Made by a program: the position numbers and the translations under genes. 64,000 nt of DNA from JAENVT01 sp963720775 (GTDB taxonomy: Bacteria; Actinomycetota; Acidimicrobiia; Acidimicrobiales; Ilumatobacteraceae): positions 372,001 to 436,000 of the forward strand of contig CAVRGR010000002.1 in the NCBI GenBank assembly GCA_963720775.1. Direction: 5' to 3'. Below are positions 24,089 to 33,005 of the stretch, piece by piece (positions within the stretch are counted from its first letter, which is position 1; each line of letters opens with the position of its first letter). The notes under the pieces are model-generated. The model saw nothing but the letters and a program-made list of their open reading frames with translations. It searched no databases and was not told where the DNA came from.

Positions 24089-24511
24089 GTGACTGCCGAA
24101 CACGACTGCATCTTCTGCGGGATCGTCGCCGGCGCGATCTCATCAACGACGATCGCTCAGAGCGCAAGGGCAATAGCCTTCATGGACGTCCATCCCGTGA
24201 CCCGTGGCCACGCCCTCGTTGTCTCTCGTGCGCACGCGACCGACCTGCTCGACATCACCGCCGAAGACCTGGCAGCGTGCGTCCATCTCGCGCAAGAGGT
24301 GGCGGGACGGGCCAGGGACCGGCTCGGTGCGGATGGTGTCAACCTTCTGAACTGTAGCGGCGTGGACGCTTGGCAAACTGTGTTCCACTTCCACTTCCAC
24401 GTCATCCCGCGGTTCAAGAACCAACCCGGCAAGGACGCCATAGGACTGCCATGGGACTCAGTGCCCGGCAACCTCGACGAGATCGAGCGCATCGGCAACC
24501 ATCTGTCGTGA
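24089..24511 (+). CDS. HIT family hydrolase
   Basis: A 140-residue histidine-triad protein. CIFCGIVAG opens the protein, VTRGHALVVSR lies in the middle and the catalytic triad motif HFHFHVIPR is at about residues 103-111. HIT enzymes hydrolyse nucleotide-phosphoramidate or dinucleoside polyphosphate bonds. The GTG at 24089 gives a standard N-terminus. A second HIT gene occurs at 43370. Confidence 0.92.
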   Translation: MTAEHDCIFCGIVAGAISSTTIAQSARAIAFMDVHPVTRGHALVVSRAHATDLLDITAEDLAACVHLAQEVAGRARDRLGADGVNLLNCSGVDAWQTVFHFHFHVIPRFKNQPGKDAIGLPWDSVPGNLDEIERIGNHLS

Positions 24512-24878
24512 GCTGAGGAAGAGTTGCGGATCGATCAGAAACTGCCGTCGTTCTCGCGCACTCGCCTAACTCCCCAGGGTGTGCGATTGTGAATTCGGAA
24601 GCGCCGAACTGCCGATCGACGTTCCTCTTGACTCTGCTCTATCGAGCGGCGTCGTGCAACACGTCCTTCTGTTCACGATCGTCCTTGCGTTGTCGCGCCA
24701 GAGCGAAATCGGGGCGGGTTGGATCGAGCGTTTGACGGCTGGGGCACCGTATGGGGGCGCCAGTTCACAGACGCAACGGATTCAAGGAGTTCGGCCAGAT
24801 CTGCGTCGCTCTGCGTGCTGAACAACGGTTTCCACCTCAGTCAGTAGGTGCACCGCGTGCTCTCGACGTGGGAGCTTC
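24512..24878. other. intergenic stretch without a recognised gene
   Basis: No open frame here resembles a known protein on either strand. The stretch lies just before the serine hydrolase remnant and may hold decayed parts of that gene, but no similarity can be seen. Confidence 0.5.
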
Positions 24879-25094
24879 GTGAGCGTGTCCCGGCGCCCGT
24901 CGACGGGTCGATCCCAAAAGATGACGGCCGTCGTGATGCACCACAGTGGCGGTACGGGAGGGTTCCGCTCATGGGTGAGCGTCAATCAAGAACAGAACGC
25001 GGGTGTCGTGGTGATGGCGGCCCACGCCGATCTCGGGAGGGTTGACCGCGTCGGCGAGGCCCTGCTTGCTGCGATGACGACACCCCGAGAGTAG
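24879..25094 (+). pseudogene. remnant of a beta-lactamase-fold serine hydrolase (C-terminal part)
   Basis: The frame encodes a segment from about 24930 that reads HHSGGTGGFRSWVSVN, followed by NAGVVVMAAHADLGRVDRVGEALLAA. This is the KTG/HTG-equivalent strand and final helix of class C beta-lactamase-like serine hydrolases (G-TGGF-S----GVVVL-N). The catalytic SxxK and YxN regions are missing, and no upstream frame continues the homology. It is therefore taken as a decayed gene fragment; an intact paralogue-like gene occurs at 29696. Confidence 0.55.
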
Positions 25095-25432
25095 AGCGAC
25101 GCAGACGGGCGGCGTGCGCTCCGCCGAGCCATTGCGACGGTGCGTGACGCCCACCCGCCTACGCAGGCGCCGATTTGGGCCGCGGACGCCCGTTCTGGCG
25201 CCCACGTAGGGCCATTGTCCACCCGACTCGATCGCTGTCGATCGGCGGAACACGGGCTTGTTTCCGGCGGGTTAAGAACGCCCGCTCCCCTTTCATCTGC
25301 CTTGACAGTTTCGTATAGTGGTGCCCCAGGGACGTTGGGTGGTTGATTTTGGGCTTCGCGGCGGCCCTGCACATGTGCAGGTTGACGACCTGTGAACTAC
25401 CGACCGCCCTCGACGTTAAGGACCTCCCTCCA
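25095..25432. other. intergenic stretch before the MoxR gene
   Basis: No gene is recognised. GC-rich inverted-repeat-like sequence occurs at about 25170-25210. TTGACA (25302) and TATAGT (25314) are only six bases apart, so they are not a normal promoter pair. AAGGA near 25419 is a possible ribosome binding site for the ATG at 25433. Confidence 0.5.
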
Positions 25433-26434
25433 ATGACGATGAAACGACTCGACTCTCGCGATGGCCAGGTCTACGTGCTGCCCAGCACCGACCCGCTCTG
25501 GCTCGCCGTTCGCATTGCCAAGACCACCGGCCGGCCTCTGCTCCTGCGCGGCGACCCCGGCACGGGCAAGTCATCGCTGGCTGCCAAGGTGGCGTTGGAC
25601 GAGAAGTGGCGGTACTACGAGCACACCATCACCCCGAGCACCGATGGCACCGACCTCCTGTGGACGTTCGACTCCACGCGCAAGTCGTCCAAGGTGTTGT
25701 CCAACGGCTCGGCGCCCACCGAGAACTACGAGTTCGTCGAGCCTGGCCCGTTGTGGTGGGCGTTCGATCGCAACCAAGCGCGCTTTCGGGGTCAGCCTCG
25801 GCGCCGGGTCATCGACGCCTACCGCAACGACGAGGCCGAAGAACCCTCCCACGAGCTCAACTCCGAGCGTCTCGACGATGGCGCCGTCGTGCTGATCGAC
25901 GACATCGACAAGGCCGGCCCCGACGTGCCCAACGGTTTGCTCGGAGCGTTGGGATCGGGCCGGTTTCGCGTCGAGGCGACCGGCACGGATGTCGAGCTGA
26001 ACGGCGACACGAACGTGCTCGTAGTGATCACGACCAACAACGAACGCGATCTTCCGCCGGCCTTCGAACGGCGTTGCATCGTGCACGATCTCACCCCACC
26101 AACCAGCGATCAGCTCGTCGCCATCGCCTTGGCCCACGCCAAGCACGAGGGGCGTTCGTTGACCAAGACGAAGAAGGAACGCATCCGCCGCGTCGCCGAG
26201 AAGGTGATCGAGCTCCGCGAGGAGGCCCCCGCCAAGAAGGTACGAGCCCCCGGGATCGCCGAGTTCCTCGACGCTGTCTGGGCCTGCCTCGACACTGGGA
26301 TCGATCCGGACGGTGACCAGTGGGAATTCGTCCAATCGATGACCCTTGCCAAGAACCAGCGCTGGGACGACCCGGTGGCGCCATCGGAAGAAACCTCGCC
26401 TCGACGACGGGCCCCGAGCAGCAAATCCGAGTAG
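25433..26434 (+). CDS. MoxR-type AAA+ ATPase
   Basis: A 333-residue ATPase. Walker A is RGDPGTGKSS near residues 39-48, Walker B is VVLIDDIDKA near 152-161, and the sensor/arginine-finger region reads VITTNNERDLPPAFERRC near 199-216. The helical lid follows, and the C-terminus is basic and Ser-rich. MoxR proteins act as chaperones that assemble metalloenzymes or VWA-protein complexes. No VWA partner lies next to it. ATG 25433 is preferred over the open frame to 25343; ATG 25439 is also possible. Confidence 0.85.
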   Translation: MTMKRLDSRDGQVYVLPSTDPLWLAVRIAKTTGRPLLLRGDPGTGKSSLAAKVALDEKWRYYEHTITPSTDGTDLLWTFDSTRKSSKVLSNGSAPTENYEFVEPGPLWWAFDRNQARFRGQPRRRVIDAYRNDEAEEPSHELNSERLDDGAVVLIDDIDKAGPDVPNGLLGALGSGRFRVEATGTDVELNGDTNVLVVITTNNERDLPPAFERRCIVHDLTPPTSDQLVAIALAHAKHEGRSLTKTKKERIRRVAEKVIELREEAPAKKVRAPGIAEFLDAVWACLDTGIDPDGDQWEFVQSMTLAKNQRWDDPVAPSEETSPRRRAPSSKSE

Positions 26435-26490
26435 ATGGGGTCACGTCCCCGCGTTCGATCCGACTCGCGTCAGGGTCTACCGTTCGCTCC

Positions 26491-26778
26491 ATGATCAAGC
26501 TAAGCGTCACCTACCCGAAGGGCGAGGGCACCACCTTCGACCACAAGTACTACGCGGCGTCGCACATTCCTCTGTGCAACAGCACCTTCCGCCCCACCAA
26601 GACCGAGATCGACAAGGGGATAGACGGCCCGAACGCCGCCGGTGTCCACTTCTACTTCGAGTCGATGGATGCGCTGCAGGCGGCATTGGCCGACCCGAAG
26701 ATGCCTGACGTGATGGAAGACGTCACCAACTACACCAACATCGCCCCGGTGATGCAGATCTCCGAAGTCGTCAGCTGA
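26491..26778 (+). CDS. EthD-family dimeric alpha/beta-barrel protein
   Basis: A 95-residue protein with the pattern MIKLSVTYPKGEGTTFDHKYYAASHIPLC, in which the H-YY--HIPL motif is typical of EthD proteins. F-ESMDALQAALADP follows in the position of the second helix. EthD-like proteins are small dimeric ferredoxin-fold proteins, often next to degradation genes; the exact function is not known. The start is the ATG at 26491. It stands 56 bases downstream of the MoxR gene. Confidence 0.82.
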   Translation: MIKLSVTYPKGEGTTFDHKYYAASHIPLCNSTFRPTKTEIDKGIDGPNAAGVHFYFESMDALQAALADPKMPDVMEDVTNYTNIAPVMQISEVVS

Positions 26779-26815
26779 CCTCAGGTCGCTGGCGCGCGAG
26801 ACGAGGCCTTGTTCG

Positions 26816-28045
26816 ATGGTCGACCTGAATGTTGCGGTTGTTGCTGGTATCGAAGTACCGGCTCCCCTCCCGGATGCTCCCCCACACTCCGCGACTGCAG
26901 CCGAGATCGCCCAGTTCGTTGCACTGCGTGCCGCCGCGTGCGTCGGTGCCGATTTCTCCAACGTGGCTCTGCTCGACCAGGACGGGGCCTCACTGCGACT
27001 GTTCCATGGTGCCTATCGCGATCGTGGTCTCACCGAGATCTCGATCGAGGCGCCCTACCCGATCGCTGCGGCTGTTCGCACCGGTGATGCCATTGTTCTG
27101 TGCAGCCGCACGTCGTATGGGGAGATGTTTCCCGAACTGCTCGACGAGACGGTGGCCACCGGCATCCAGGCGGCGGTGTCGTTGCCGCTGCACCGGGCCG
27201 ATGGCTCGGCGGTCGGCGCGATCGGGTTCGCATGGACGGATCCGCCCAAGTTCGACTTGAGGATGGAGAACGCCTTGCGGGCGGTCGCCAAGCTGTGCGT
27301 CGAGATCGTCGAGCGAGCAGAACGCTATGACGCCGAGCACCAGCTGGTGGTCGACTTGCACAACCGAATGCTCGAGGACCTCCCCCAACACGCCCGCATT
27401 GATCTGGCGGCGCGCTACTTGCCCGCAGGCCGGCCGGCATTCGTCGGTGGCGACTGGTACGAGGGCATCCTCCTGGGAGAAGACCGCATCGCCGTCGTCG
27501 TCGGCGATGTGAACGGACATGGGATCGCGGCCGCGGCCGACATGGCGCTGATTCGCGGAATGGTCTCGGCGTTGCTGTACTCCGGTGTCGAGATCGCCGA
27601 CGTGTTCACCCAGGTTTCGGAGGTGCTGCTCAAGAGGTCGGGTCACCTGCTGGCGACGGCTGCACTCGCAGTGATCGACATGGCGGCCGCAACGCTGACG
27701 TTTGCGACCGCAGGCCATCCTCCGCCCTTGGTCGTGACGCCCGAGGGCTCGGTGCAGGTGCTCGACACGGCCAACGCGCCGATGCTGGGCATCGTCGCGA
27801 CACGCAGCATTGCCGAGACCATCGCCTTTCCACCCGGTTCCCAACTCGTCGTGTACACCGACGGGATGATCGAGCGGCGCGGTCGCCCCTTCTTCGAAGG
27901 GGTCGATCTTGCGGTCGCCCACCTCGCCTCACTGCCCATCCGTCTCGGTGCCCACGACCTGATCGACTCGATCCTCGACGCGCTCGTCGGCGATTCGACG
28001 CCCGACGACGACATCGCCGTGATCGTCGTCGATCACCTCTTCTGA
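26816..28045 (+). CDS. GAF-domain SpoIIE-type PP2C serine phosphatase
   Basis: A 409-residue signalling protein. Residues 25-170 form a GAF domain. A helical linker leads to a SpoIIE/RsbU-type phosphatase domain (about 195-408), with VGGDWYEG and VVVGDVNGHGIAAAADMA carrying the metal-binding Asp residues and STPDDDIAVIVV near the end carrying another. Such proteins dephosphorylate anti-anti-sigma factors in partner-switching. No anti-sigma or STAS gene is in the window. ATG/GTG start at 26816 follows the EthD stop by 37 bases. Confidence 0.9.
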   Translation: MVDLNVAVVAGIEVPAPLPDAPPHSATAAEIAQFVALRAAACVGADFSNVALLDQDGASLRLFHGAYRDRGLTEISIEAPYPIAAAVRTGDAIVLCSRTSYGEMFPELLDETVATGIQAAVSLPLHRADGSAVGAIGFAWTDPPKFDLRMENALRAVAKLCVEIVERAERYDAEHQLVVDLHNRMLEDLPQHARIDLAARYLPAGRPAFVGGDWYEGILLGEDRIAVVVGDVNGHGIAAAADMALIRGMVSALLYSGVEIADVFTQVSEVLLKRSGHLLATAALAVIDMAAATLTFATAGHPPPLVVTPEGSVQVLDTANAPMLGIVATRSIAETIAFPPGSQLVVYTDGMIERRGRPFFEGVDLAVAHLASLPIRLGAHDLIDSILDALVGDSTPDDDIAVIVVDHLF

Positions 28046-28062
28046 CACGCCACAATGGGTCG

Positions 28063-28830
28063 ATGAGCATCGTCGTTGACCAGCCTGTCGAGCATGTCTT
28101 GACCATCGGCATCAACCGTCCCGAAGCGCGAAACGCGGTCGACGGTCCCACCGCCCGCGCCTTGGCCGAGGAGTTCCGTGCCTTCGACGACGACGCCGAC
28201 CTCCATGTCGCCGTGCTGTACGGCCTGGAGGGGACGTTCTGCGCAGGCGCCGATCTCAAGCAGATCGGGTCGGGAAACGGCAATCGAGTCGAGCGTGACA
28301 TGTCGCTCGACGGGCCGCTCGGCCCGACGCGGATGTTGCTCGACAAGCCGGTGATCGCCGCGGTGGAGGGTTACGCAGTCGCCGGAGGGTTGGAGCTGGC
28401 GTTGTGGTGCGATCTGCGGGTGGCCGCGAGCGACGCGGTGTTCGGAGTGTTCTGCCGACGGTGGGGTGTGCCCTTGGTCGACGGCGGCACGTTGCGCCTC
28501 CCCCGCCTCATCGGTCACAGTCATGCGCTCGACATGATCCTGACCGGCCGCGGTGTATCGGGTGACGAGGCGTTGCGCATGGGCCTGGCCAACCGACTGG
28601 TCGCCCACGGCAACGCTCTCGATGCAGCGGTGAAGCTGGCCGCCGAGATCGCTGCGCTCCCCCAGGTTTGCCTTCGCTCGGATCGCCGCAGCAGTTACGA
28701 CCAGTGGGGCCTGACGTACGACGAGGCCCTCGCCAACGAGACCGATCTCGGGCTGAAGACCATCCGCTCCGGTGAAACCCAGGCCGGCGCCGCCCGCTTC
28801 GCTGCCGGTGAGGGCCGCCACGGAGGCTGA
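28063..28830 (+). CDS. enoyl-CoA hydratase/isomerase family protein
   Basis: A 255-residue crotonase. INRPEARNAVDG opens the domain, TFCAGADLKQIG is the first oxyanion segment, and VEGYAVAGGLELALWCDLRVA is the second. FCRRWGVPLVDGGTLRLPRLIG lies where the catalytic Glu pair usually is; Asp replaces one Glu, so an activity other than classical hydration is possible. It begins 17 bases after the phosphatase stop. Its stop codon is directly next to the convergent FKBP stop codon. Confidence 0.9.
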   Translation: MSIVVDQPVEHVLTIGINRPEARNAVDGPTARALAEEFRAFDDDADLHVAVLYGLEGTFCAGADLKQIGSGNGNRVERDMSLDGPLGPTRMLLDKPVIAAVEGYAVAGGLELALWCDLRVAASDAVFGVFCRRWGVPLVDGGTLRLPRLIGHSHALDMILTGRGVSGDEALRMGLANRLVAHGNALDAAVKLAAEIAALPQVCLRSDRRSSYDQWGLTYDEALANETDLGLKTIRSGETQAGAARFAAGEGRHGG

Positions 28831-29202
28831 CTAGCGCACCCTCATCAGATCGACGACGAACACCAGGGTTTCGCCACCCTTGATCACGCCGCCGGCTCCT
28901 CGACTGCCGTACCCGAGCTGGGGTGGGATCGTCAATCGTCGGCGGCCGCCAACTCGCATGCCGGCGACACCTCTGTCCCAACCCTCGATCACTTCACGGG
29001 CGCCGAGCCGGAAGTCGAAGGCGTCGCCGCGGTTCCAGCTGGCGTCGAACTCATGCCCGCTGCTCCAGGCCACCCCGGCGTAGTGCACCGAGACCCGCTT
29101 GCCGACGACGGCTTCGTCACCGTCACCCACCACCTCGTCCTCGATCGTCAGATCGGCGGGTGGATCGCTGTCGGGAATGGTGATCGTCGGTCGGTCGGCC
29201 AT
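28831..29202 (-). CDS. FKBP-type peptidyl-prolyl isomerase
   Basis: A 123-residue single FKBP domain. It has KRVSVHYAGVAWSSGHEFDASW near residues 34-55, IEGWDRGVAGMRVGGRRRLTIPPQLGYG near 71-98 and the final strand TLVFVVDLMRV. Active-site residues of the family (Y, D, I-W, Y) are present. There is no signal peptide, so it is cytoplasmic. The ATG at 29202 gives the normal length; the open frame to 30345 has no similarity. It may be cotranscribed with the thioesterase upstream, 17 bases away. Confidence 0.93.
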   Translation of the reverse strand: MADRPTITIPDSDPPADLTIEDEVVGDGDEAVVGKRVSVHYAGVAWSSGHEFDASWNRGDAFDFRLGAREVIEGWDRGVAGMRVGGRRRLTIPPQLGYGSRGAGGVIKGGETLVFVVDLMRVR

Positions 29203-29219
29203 GAACCGACCATAGCCGC

Positions 29220-29630
29220 CTACTGCGATCGCGGGCGCACGTAGGTCCCCTGAGCGACCGCTACCGGCTTGTCGACGCTCTCGGTCCAGGCCACCATCGA
29301 GCCGACGATCGACCGTCGACCGACATCGAGGAGATCGGCACGAGCACGGATCTCCAATCCTTTCGCCGGCCGCAGGTAGCGGATCGACAGCTCGCTGGTC
29401 AGCGTCATCGGCTCGATGCCGATGGCGGTGAAGCAGGCGTAGTAGAGGGCTTCGTCGCACAGTCCGAACACCGTCGCTCCGCTGATGATCTCGCCGGGCC
29501 GCAGGGCCGATGGTTGGATGCCGAGGTAAGCAACAGCCCAGCCACTGCCCACCTCCTCGCAGCGGGTGGTGCTGGCCGGGAACCCGGCGGTGACGAACTC
29601 GTTGATCTGCGCTGCGGTGACCACGCTCAT
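29220..29630 (-). CDS. PaaI-family hotdog-fold thioesterase
   Basis: A 136-residue hotdog protein. The segment RPGEIISGATVFGLCDEALYYACF carries the G-x(8)-D pattern of PaaI-type thioesterases, where the Asp is catalytic. ELSIRYLRPAKG is the typical strand in these enzymes. It would hydrolyse acyl-CoA esters. It is divergent from the secreted serine hydrolase and just upstream of the FKBP gene. Confidence 0.85.
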   Translation of the reverse strand: MSVVTAAQINEFVTAGFPASTTRCEEVGSGWAVAYLGIQPSALRPGEIISGATVFGLCDEALYYACFTAIGIEPMTLTSELSIRYLRPAKGLEIRARADLLDVGRRSIVGSMVAWTESVDKPVAVAQGTYVRPRSQ

Positions 29631-29695
29631 GCAGCCGGACTGTACTCAGCGGCAGTGCCGCCGATCTTGCCGTGACAGCGGCGAGAATGGGAGCC

Positions 29696-30991
29696 ATGGC
29701 GCGGCGTTTCTGGTTGATCGGTGGTGCCGGCATTGCAATGGTGCTGCTCGCCTCTGTTCCCAGCCTGCCGCACGAGACCGCCGCTACCTCCGGATCTTCG
29801 TCGTCGAGCACGACCTCGGCCGCGTCGGTGGAACCGCCAACGACAACGACGACGACGAGCGCGCCGCCGACGTCGACCACGTCCACGACGACCACCACTC
29901 CCCCTGTCGTCACGACCACGACGGCACCGACCACGACGGCACCGACCACGACCACGACCACGACGGTCGCCCCCGAGCCGGCAACCTTCAACAAGCAGGC
30001 CTTCGACGCTGTCGTTGCCGCGGCCACAGTGGATCTCGGCGACCTGTCGGCGGGTGTCGCCGTCATTCGTGACGGCAAGGTGCTGCACACTGCCGCATTC
30101 GGGATGGAGAACCCGCTCGAGTCGCGCCCGGCCACCGTGCATACGAGGTTCCGCCTCGCCAGCGTCTCCAAGATGCTCACCGCCATCACGATCATGCAGC
30201 TGGTCGACGAGGGCTCGATCGCGCTCGACCAGCCGTTCGTCGAGCAACTCGGGGTGGCCGGGCCGTTCAACGATCCACGGGTGGCCACGGTCACCGTGCG
30301 CCAACTGCTGTCGCACACCTCCGGCTTTCCCGTCTCCCGCGACATCTTCTTCGGCCACGGCGTCGACGACTGGCATCAGGCTGCTGCTGCGGCGTTCGGC
30401 CAAACGCTGCTCTTCGATCCGAGCACAGCGTTCCGGTACAGCAACACCAACTTCTGCCTGCTCGGTCTGCTGATCGAAAAGGTCACCGGGCAGACGTTCG
30501 ACGCGGCGATCCAGGAGCGGGTGTTGGAACCCATTGGGGCCAAGGCGCACCTGGCGCCGACCTTCGACACCCAGCCGGGTGACGCCGTGCATGCTTCCGG
30601 GACCGGTCGCAACTACATGGAAGCACTCGGTCCGGCCGGCGCGTGGGTGGCCACTCCGCTCGACGTCGCCAAGATCGCCGCGGCCCTGCGCCCGGACTCG
30701 CCCGGGCATCAACTGCTCGATCCGGCAGTCGTCGACGAGATGCGCACGTCGATCCCGGTGCCCGTCGAGATCCCGCCTCCCGCCGTGTGGTGGAGCTACG
30801 GGATGGGGACGATGCTGTTCGCCGATGGGTCGTGGGGCCACACTGGAACCATCGAGTCGACCCACGCGATCGTGGTCAACCGGCCCGACGGCCTCACCAT
30901 CGCGTTGATGGTCAGCGGCAAGTTCCCGGCCAACTCCGATGATCTGCTCACGGTCATCGCCGACGCCGTCACCGCCAGCGCCACGCCGTAG
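29696..30991 (+). CDS. secreted serine hydrolase of the beta-lactamase/penicillin-binding fold
   Basis: A 431-residue protein. An N-terminal signal or anchor helix (residues 5-22) is followed by a Ser/Thr/Pro-rich linker (about 31-95, long runs of Thr). The catalytic domain then has SVSK (S156, K159), YSN in FRYSNTN near 250 and an HTG motif in SWGHTGTIE near 380. This is a class C beta-lactamase/DD-peptidase-like family; substrate unknown. ATG 29696 has GGGAG upstream. GTG 29672 and ATG 29687 are in frame but less suited. Confidence 0.88.
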   Translation: MARRFWLIGGAGIAMVLLASVPSLPHETAATSGSSSSSTTSAASVEPPTTTTTTSAPPTSTTSTTTTTPPVVTTTTAPTTTAPTTTTTTTVAPEPATFNKQAFDAVVAAATVDLGDLSAGVAVIRDGKVLHTAAFGMENPLESRPATVHTRFRLASVSKMLTAITIMQLVDEGSIALDQPFVEQLGVAGPFNDPRVATVTVRQLLSHTSGFPVSRDIFFGHGVDDWHQAAAAAFGQTLLFDPSTAFRYSNTNFCLLGLLIEKVTGQTFDAAIQERVLEPIGAKAHLAPTFDTQPGDAVHASGTGRNYMEALGPAGAWVATPLDVAKIAAALRPDSPGHQLLDPAVVDEMRTSIPVPVEIPPPAVWWSYGMGTMLFADGSWGHTGTIESTHAIVVNRPDGLTIALMVSGKFPANSDDLLTVIADAVTASATP

Positions 30992-31013
30992 ACCCAGCGG
31001 CTACCTTCGGCAC

Positions 31014-32261
31014 ATGGCCCTACCGAACACCGGCATGCCGGCGGAGGCGATCTTCGCCCATCTCGACGATCTCAAAGGCAACGACGTGCGCTGGCGCGAC
31101 GGCCGAGCCTTCACGCTCGTCTACTACGCCGGCGACGACGTACTTGCCGTTGCCGAGGAGGCCTACCGTCGGTACGCCACGGAGAATGCGTTGAACACCG
31201 ATGCGTTCCCGAGCCTGCGGACGATCCAGGCCGAAGTCGTCGCCATCGTCGGCGACTGGCTGGAGGCCGACGATCAGGCTGCCGGGTTCATGACCTCGGG
31301 CGGCACCGAGAGCATCCTCCTTGCCGTCAAAGCGGCGCGAGAACGGGGTCGCGCCGAGCGCGGGATCACCGAACCCAACATCGTGCTACCCAGTTCGGCG
31401 CACGCCGCGTTCGAGAAGGGCTGCAACTACTTCGGTCTGGAGAGCCGCCGGATCCCGGTCGGCGCCGACTGGCGTGCCGACGTCGACGCGATGGAGGCAG
31501 CCGTCGACCACAACACGGTGCTGCTGGTCGCCTCCGCGCCGCAGTATCCGCAAGGGGTCATCGACCCTGTCGAAGCCATCGCCGTCCTCGCAGCAACGCA
31601 CGACATCAACTGCCACGTCGATGCGTGCATGGGTGGCATCGTGCTGACCTACCTCGCCCGACTCGGCGAGGTGATCCCGCCGTGGAACTTCGCGGTACCC
31701 GGCGTCACCAGCATCTCGGTCGATCTCCACAAGTTCGGGTACACCGCCAAGGGCGCATCCGTCATCATGCACCGCACCAAGAAGCTGCGCAGCTACCAGA
31801 CCTACGTCACCGACAACTGGCTCGGCGGCGTGTACGGCTCCTCGGGGGTGCTCGGCACGAAGGGTGGCGGGTCGATGGCGGCGGCGTGGGCCGTGATGCA
31901 CTACCTCGGCAACGACGGCTACAAGCGGGTCACGGCCGCGGCGCGGCAAGCGTGCATTCAGCTCGCCGACTCGATTGCCGCGATCCCCGAGCTGACGGCA
32001 CGAGCCAGGCCGCAAGCAACGCTGCTGGCGTTCGGTGCTGCCGATCCCGCACAGCTCGACGTGTTCGCCGTGGCCGACGGACTGTGGCGGCGCGGCTGGT
32101 ACGTCGATCGGCAGGGCCCACCACCCTCACTTCATTGCACCGTCAGCAACGTTCATCACGGCAAGATCGAGCACTTCGTCGCCGATCTGCAAGCGGCCAT
32201 CGGTGAGGTCGCGCCGTCCGCCCGGGCCGGCCAGCAGGGCGTGTACGGGACGATCGAGTAG
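31014..32261 (+). CDS. PLP-dependent decarboxylase/lyase, sphingosine-1-phosphate lyase-like
   Basis: A 415-residue group II decarboxylase-fold enzyme. FMTSGGTESILLAVKAARE binds the PLP phosphate. VLPSSAHAAFEKG holds the ring-stacking His region. CHVDACMGGIVL gives the cofactor-contacting Asp, and SVDLHKFGYTAKGASVIM the Schiff-base lysine near residue 240. This pattern is closest to sphingosine-1-phosphate lyases, which split phosphorylated long-chain bases. The bacterial substrate is unknown. Its end overlaps the convergent Pr6Pr gene by 135 bases. Confidence 0.88.
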   Translation: MALPNTGMPAEAIFAHLDDLKGNDVRWRDGRAFTLVYYAGDDVLAVAEEAYRRYATENALNTDAFPSLRTIQAEVVAIVGDWLEADDQAAGFMTSGGTESILLAVKAARERGRAERGITEPNIVLPSSAHAAFEKGCNYFGLESRRIPVGADWRADVDAMEAAVDHNTVLLVASAPQYPQGVIDPVEAIAVLAATHDINCHVDACMGGIVLTYLARLGEVIPPWNFAVPGVTSISVDLHKFGYTAKGASVIMHRTKKLRSYQTYVTDNWLGGVYGSSGVLGTKGGGSMAAAWAVMHYLGNDGYKRVTAAARQACIQLADSIAAIPELTARARPQATLLAFGAADPAQLDVFAVADGLWRRGWYVDRQGPPPSLHCTVSNVHHGKIEHFVADLQAAIGEVAPSARAGQQGVYGTIE

Positions 32262-32906
32262 CTCGACGGGCTTGCGGCGATCGACGCCTACTGCCAACGC
32301 GGCGAGACCTCGGGCGACCGTAAGCATGAGCACAACAGTGATGATGACCGCGAGGTAGCCGTTGGCCTTCACGTCGACGAAGTCGTAGGGATAGATGTGG
32401 ATGATCGAACCACGCACCAACGTGAGGGCCACCCACAACACGGGGAAGATCAGCATCTGCGAGAGGTGTCGACGCTGGAGCTCGCTCCGCTGCTCGAACA
32501 ACCAGGTGCCGACGAACAACAACGGTGAAACGGCGTGGGCCAGGACATCGCCCACCACCGCAATCCCGACGTAGTGCTGATCCGCGGCGAGCAACGTGTA
32601 GTAGACGACGCCGGTGACGGTGATGCACACCAGCCCAGTCAGCCGCGGAGCGCCGGCAACCCATGGCCAACGCTCGGGTCGCATGGCCAACGCCACGCAC
32701 ACTGCGAGCACGATGAGGTTCGACTCGATGGTGAAGTAGCACAGCTCGTTCGCCACCCGCCCGAACACGCTGGTGAACTGCGGATCGGCCGTGGTGGCAG
32801 CCTCGCCGAACTTGATGGCCAAGCCGGTGGCGGCCACCAACGCGTTCAGCGCGAGAGCGGCGCGGATCGCAGTCGATCGACGCTCTGCGGTGGTCGATGT
32901 TTGCAC
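32127..32906 (-). CDS. Pr6Pr family membrane protein
   Basis: A 259-residue membrane protein with six or seven hydrophobic segments. NELCYFTIESNLIVLAVCVALAM fits the F-TIQSN signature of Pr6Pr proteins (related to FAR-17a/AIG1), and the IIHIYPYDFVDV segment matches the conserved Y-PY-F region. Function unknown. The GTG at 32906 is chosen because the open frame to 32963 enters a strong hairpin. The last 45 codons run antisense through the end of the S1P-lyase-like gene, an unusually long convergent overlap. Confidence 0.75.
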   Translation of the reverse strand: MQTSTTAERRSTAIRAALALNALVAATGLAIKFGEAATTADPQFTSVFGRVANELCYFTIESNLIVLAVCVALAMRPERWPWVAGAPRLTGLVCITVTGVVYYTLLAADQHYVGIAVVGDVLAHAVSPLLFVGTWLFEQRSELQRRHLSQMLIFPVLWVALTLVRGSIIHIYPYDFVDVKANGYLAVIITVVLMLTVARGLAALAVGVDRRKPVELLDRPVHALLAGPGGRRDLTDGRLQIGDEVLDLAVMNVADGAMK

Positions 32907-32952
32907 GCTGCTGCATTCGACGCAAATCGATCCGCGGATCTCCACCACCCGA

Positions 32953-32993
32953 AACGGGTCCACAGCACGGGGAATCCGCGCCGTGGACCCGTT
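32953..32993 (-). terminator. 11-bp perfect stem hairpin downstream of the surface-protein gene
   Basis: AACGGGTCCAC (32953-32963) pairs perfectly with GTGGACCCGTT (32983-32993) around a 19-nt loop. It begins 12 bases after the stop codon of the gene ending at 33006. There is no U-tract, as is common in GC-rich actinobacteria, so termination is inferred from stem strength and position. Confidence 0.55.
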
Positions 32994-33005
32994 CAGACGG
33001 TGTGG

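Noticed and set aside
25100..25215. Possible degenerate copy of the 41-nt hairpin repeat
   Set aside because: TGGGC...GCGCCCA ends are present, but the enclosed length is 29 nt and the CGG/CTTCC blocks and the 11-nt spacer are missing.
25302..25319. TTGACA and TATAGT as a promoter before the MoxR gene
   Set aside because: The two hexamers are only six bases apart instead of about 17, so they cannot act as a -35/-10 pair.
29830..29980. Thr-rich repeated codons as a DNA repeat element
   Set aside because: The repeated ACC/ACG triplets encode the Ser/Thr/Pro linker of the secreted serine hydrolase. This is ordinary linker composition.
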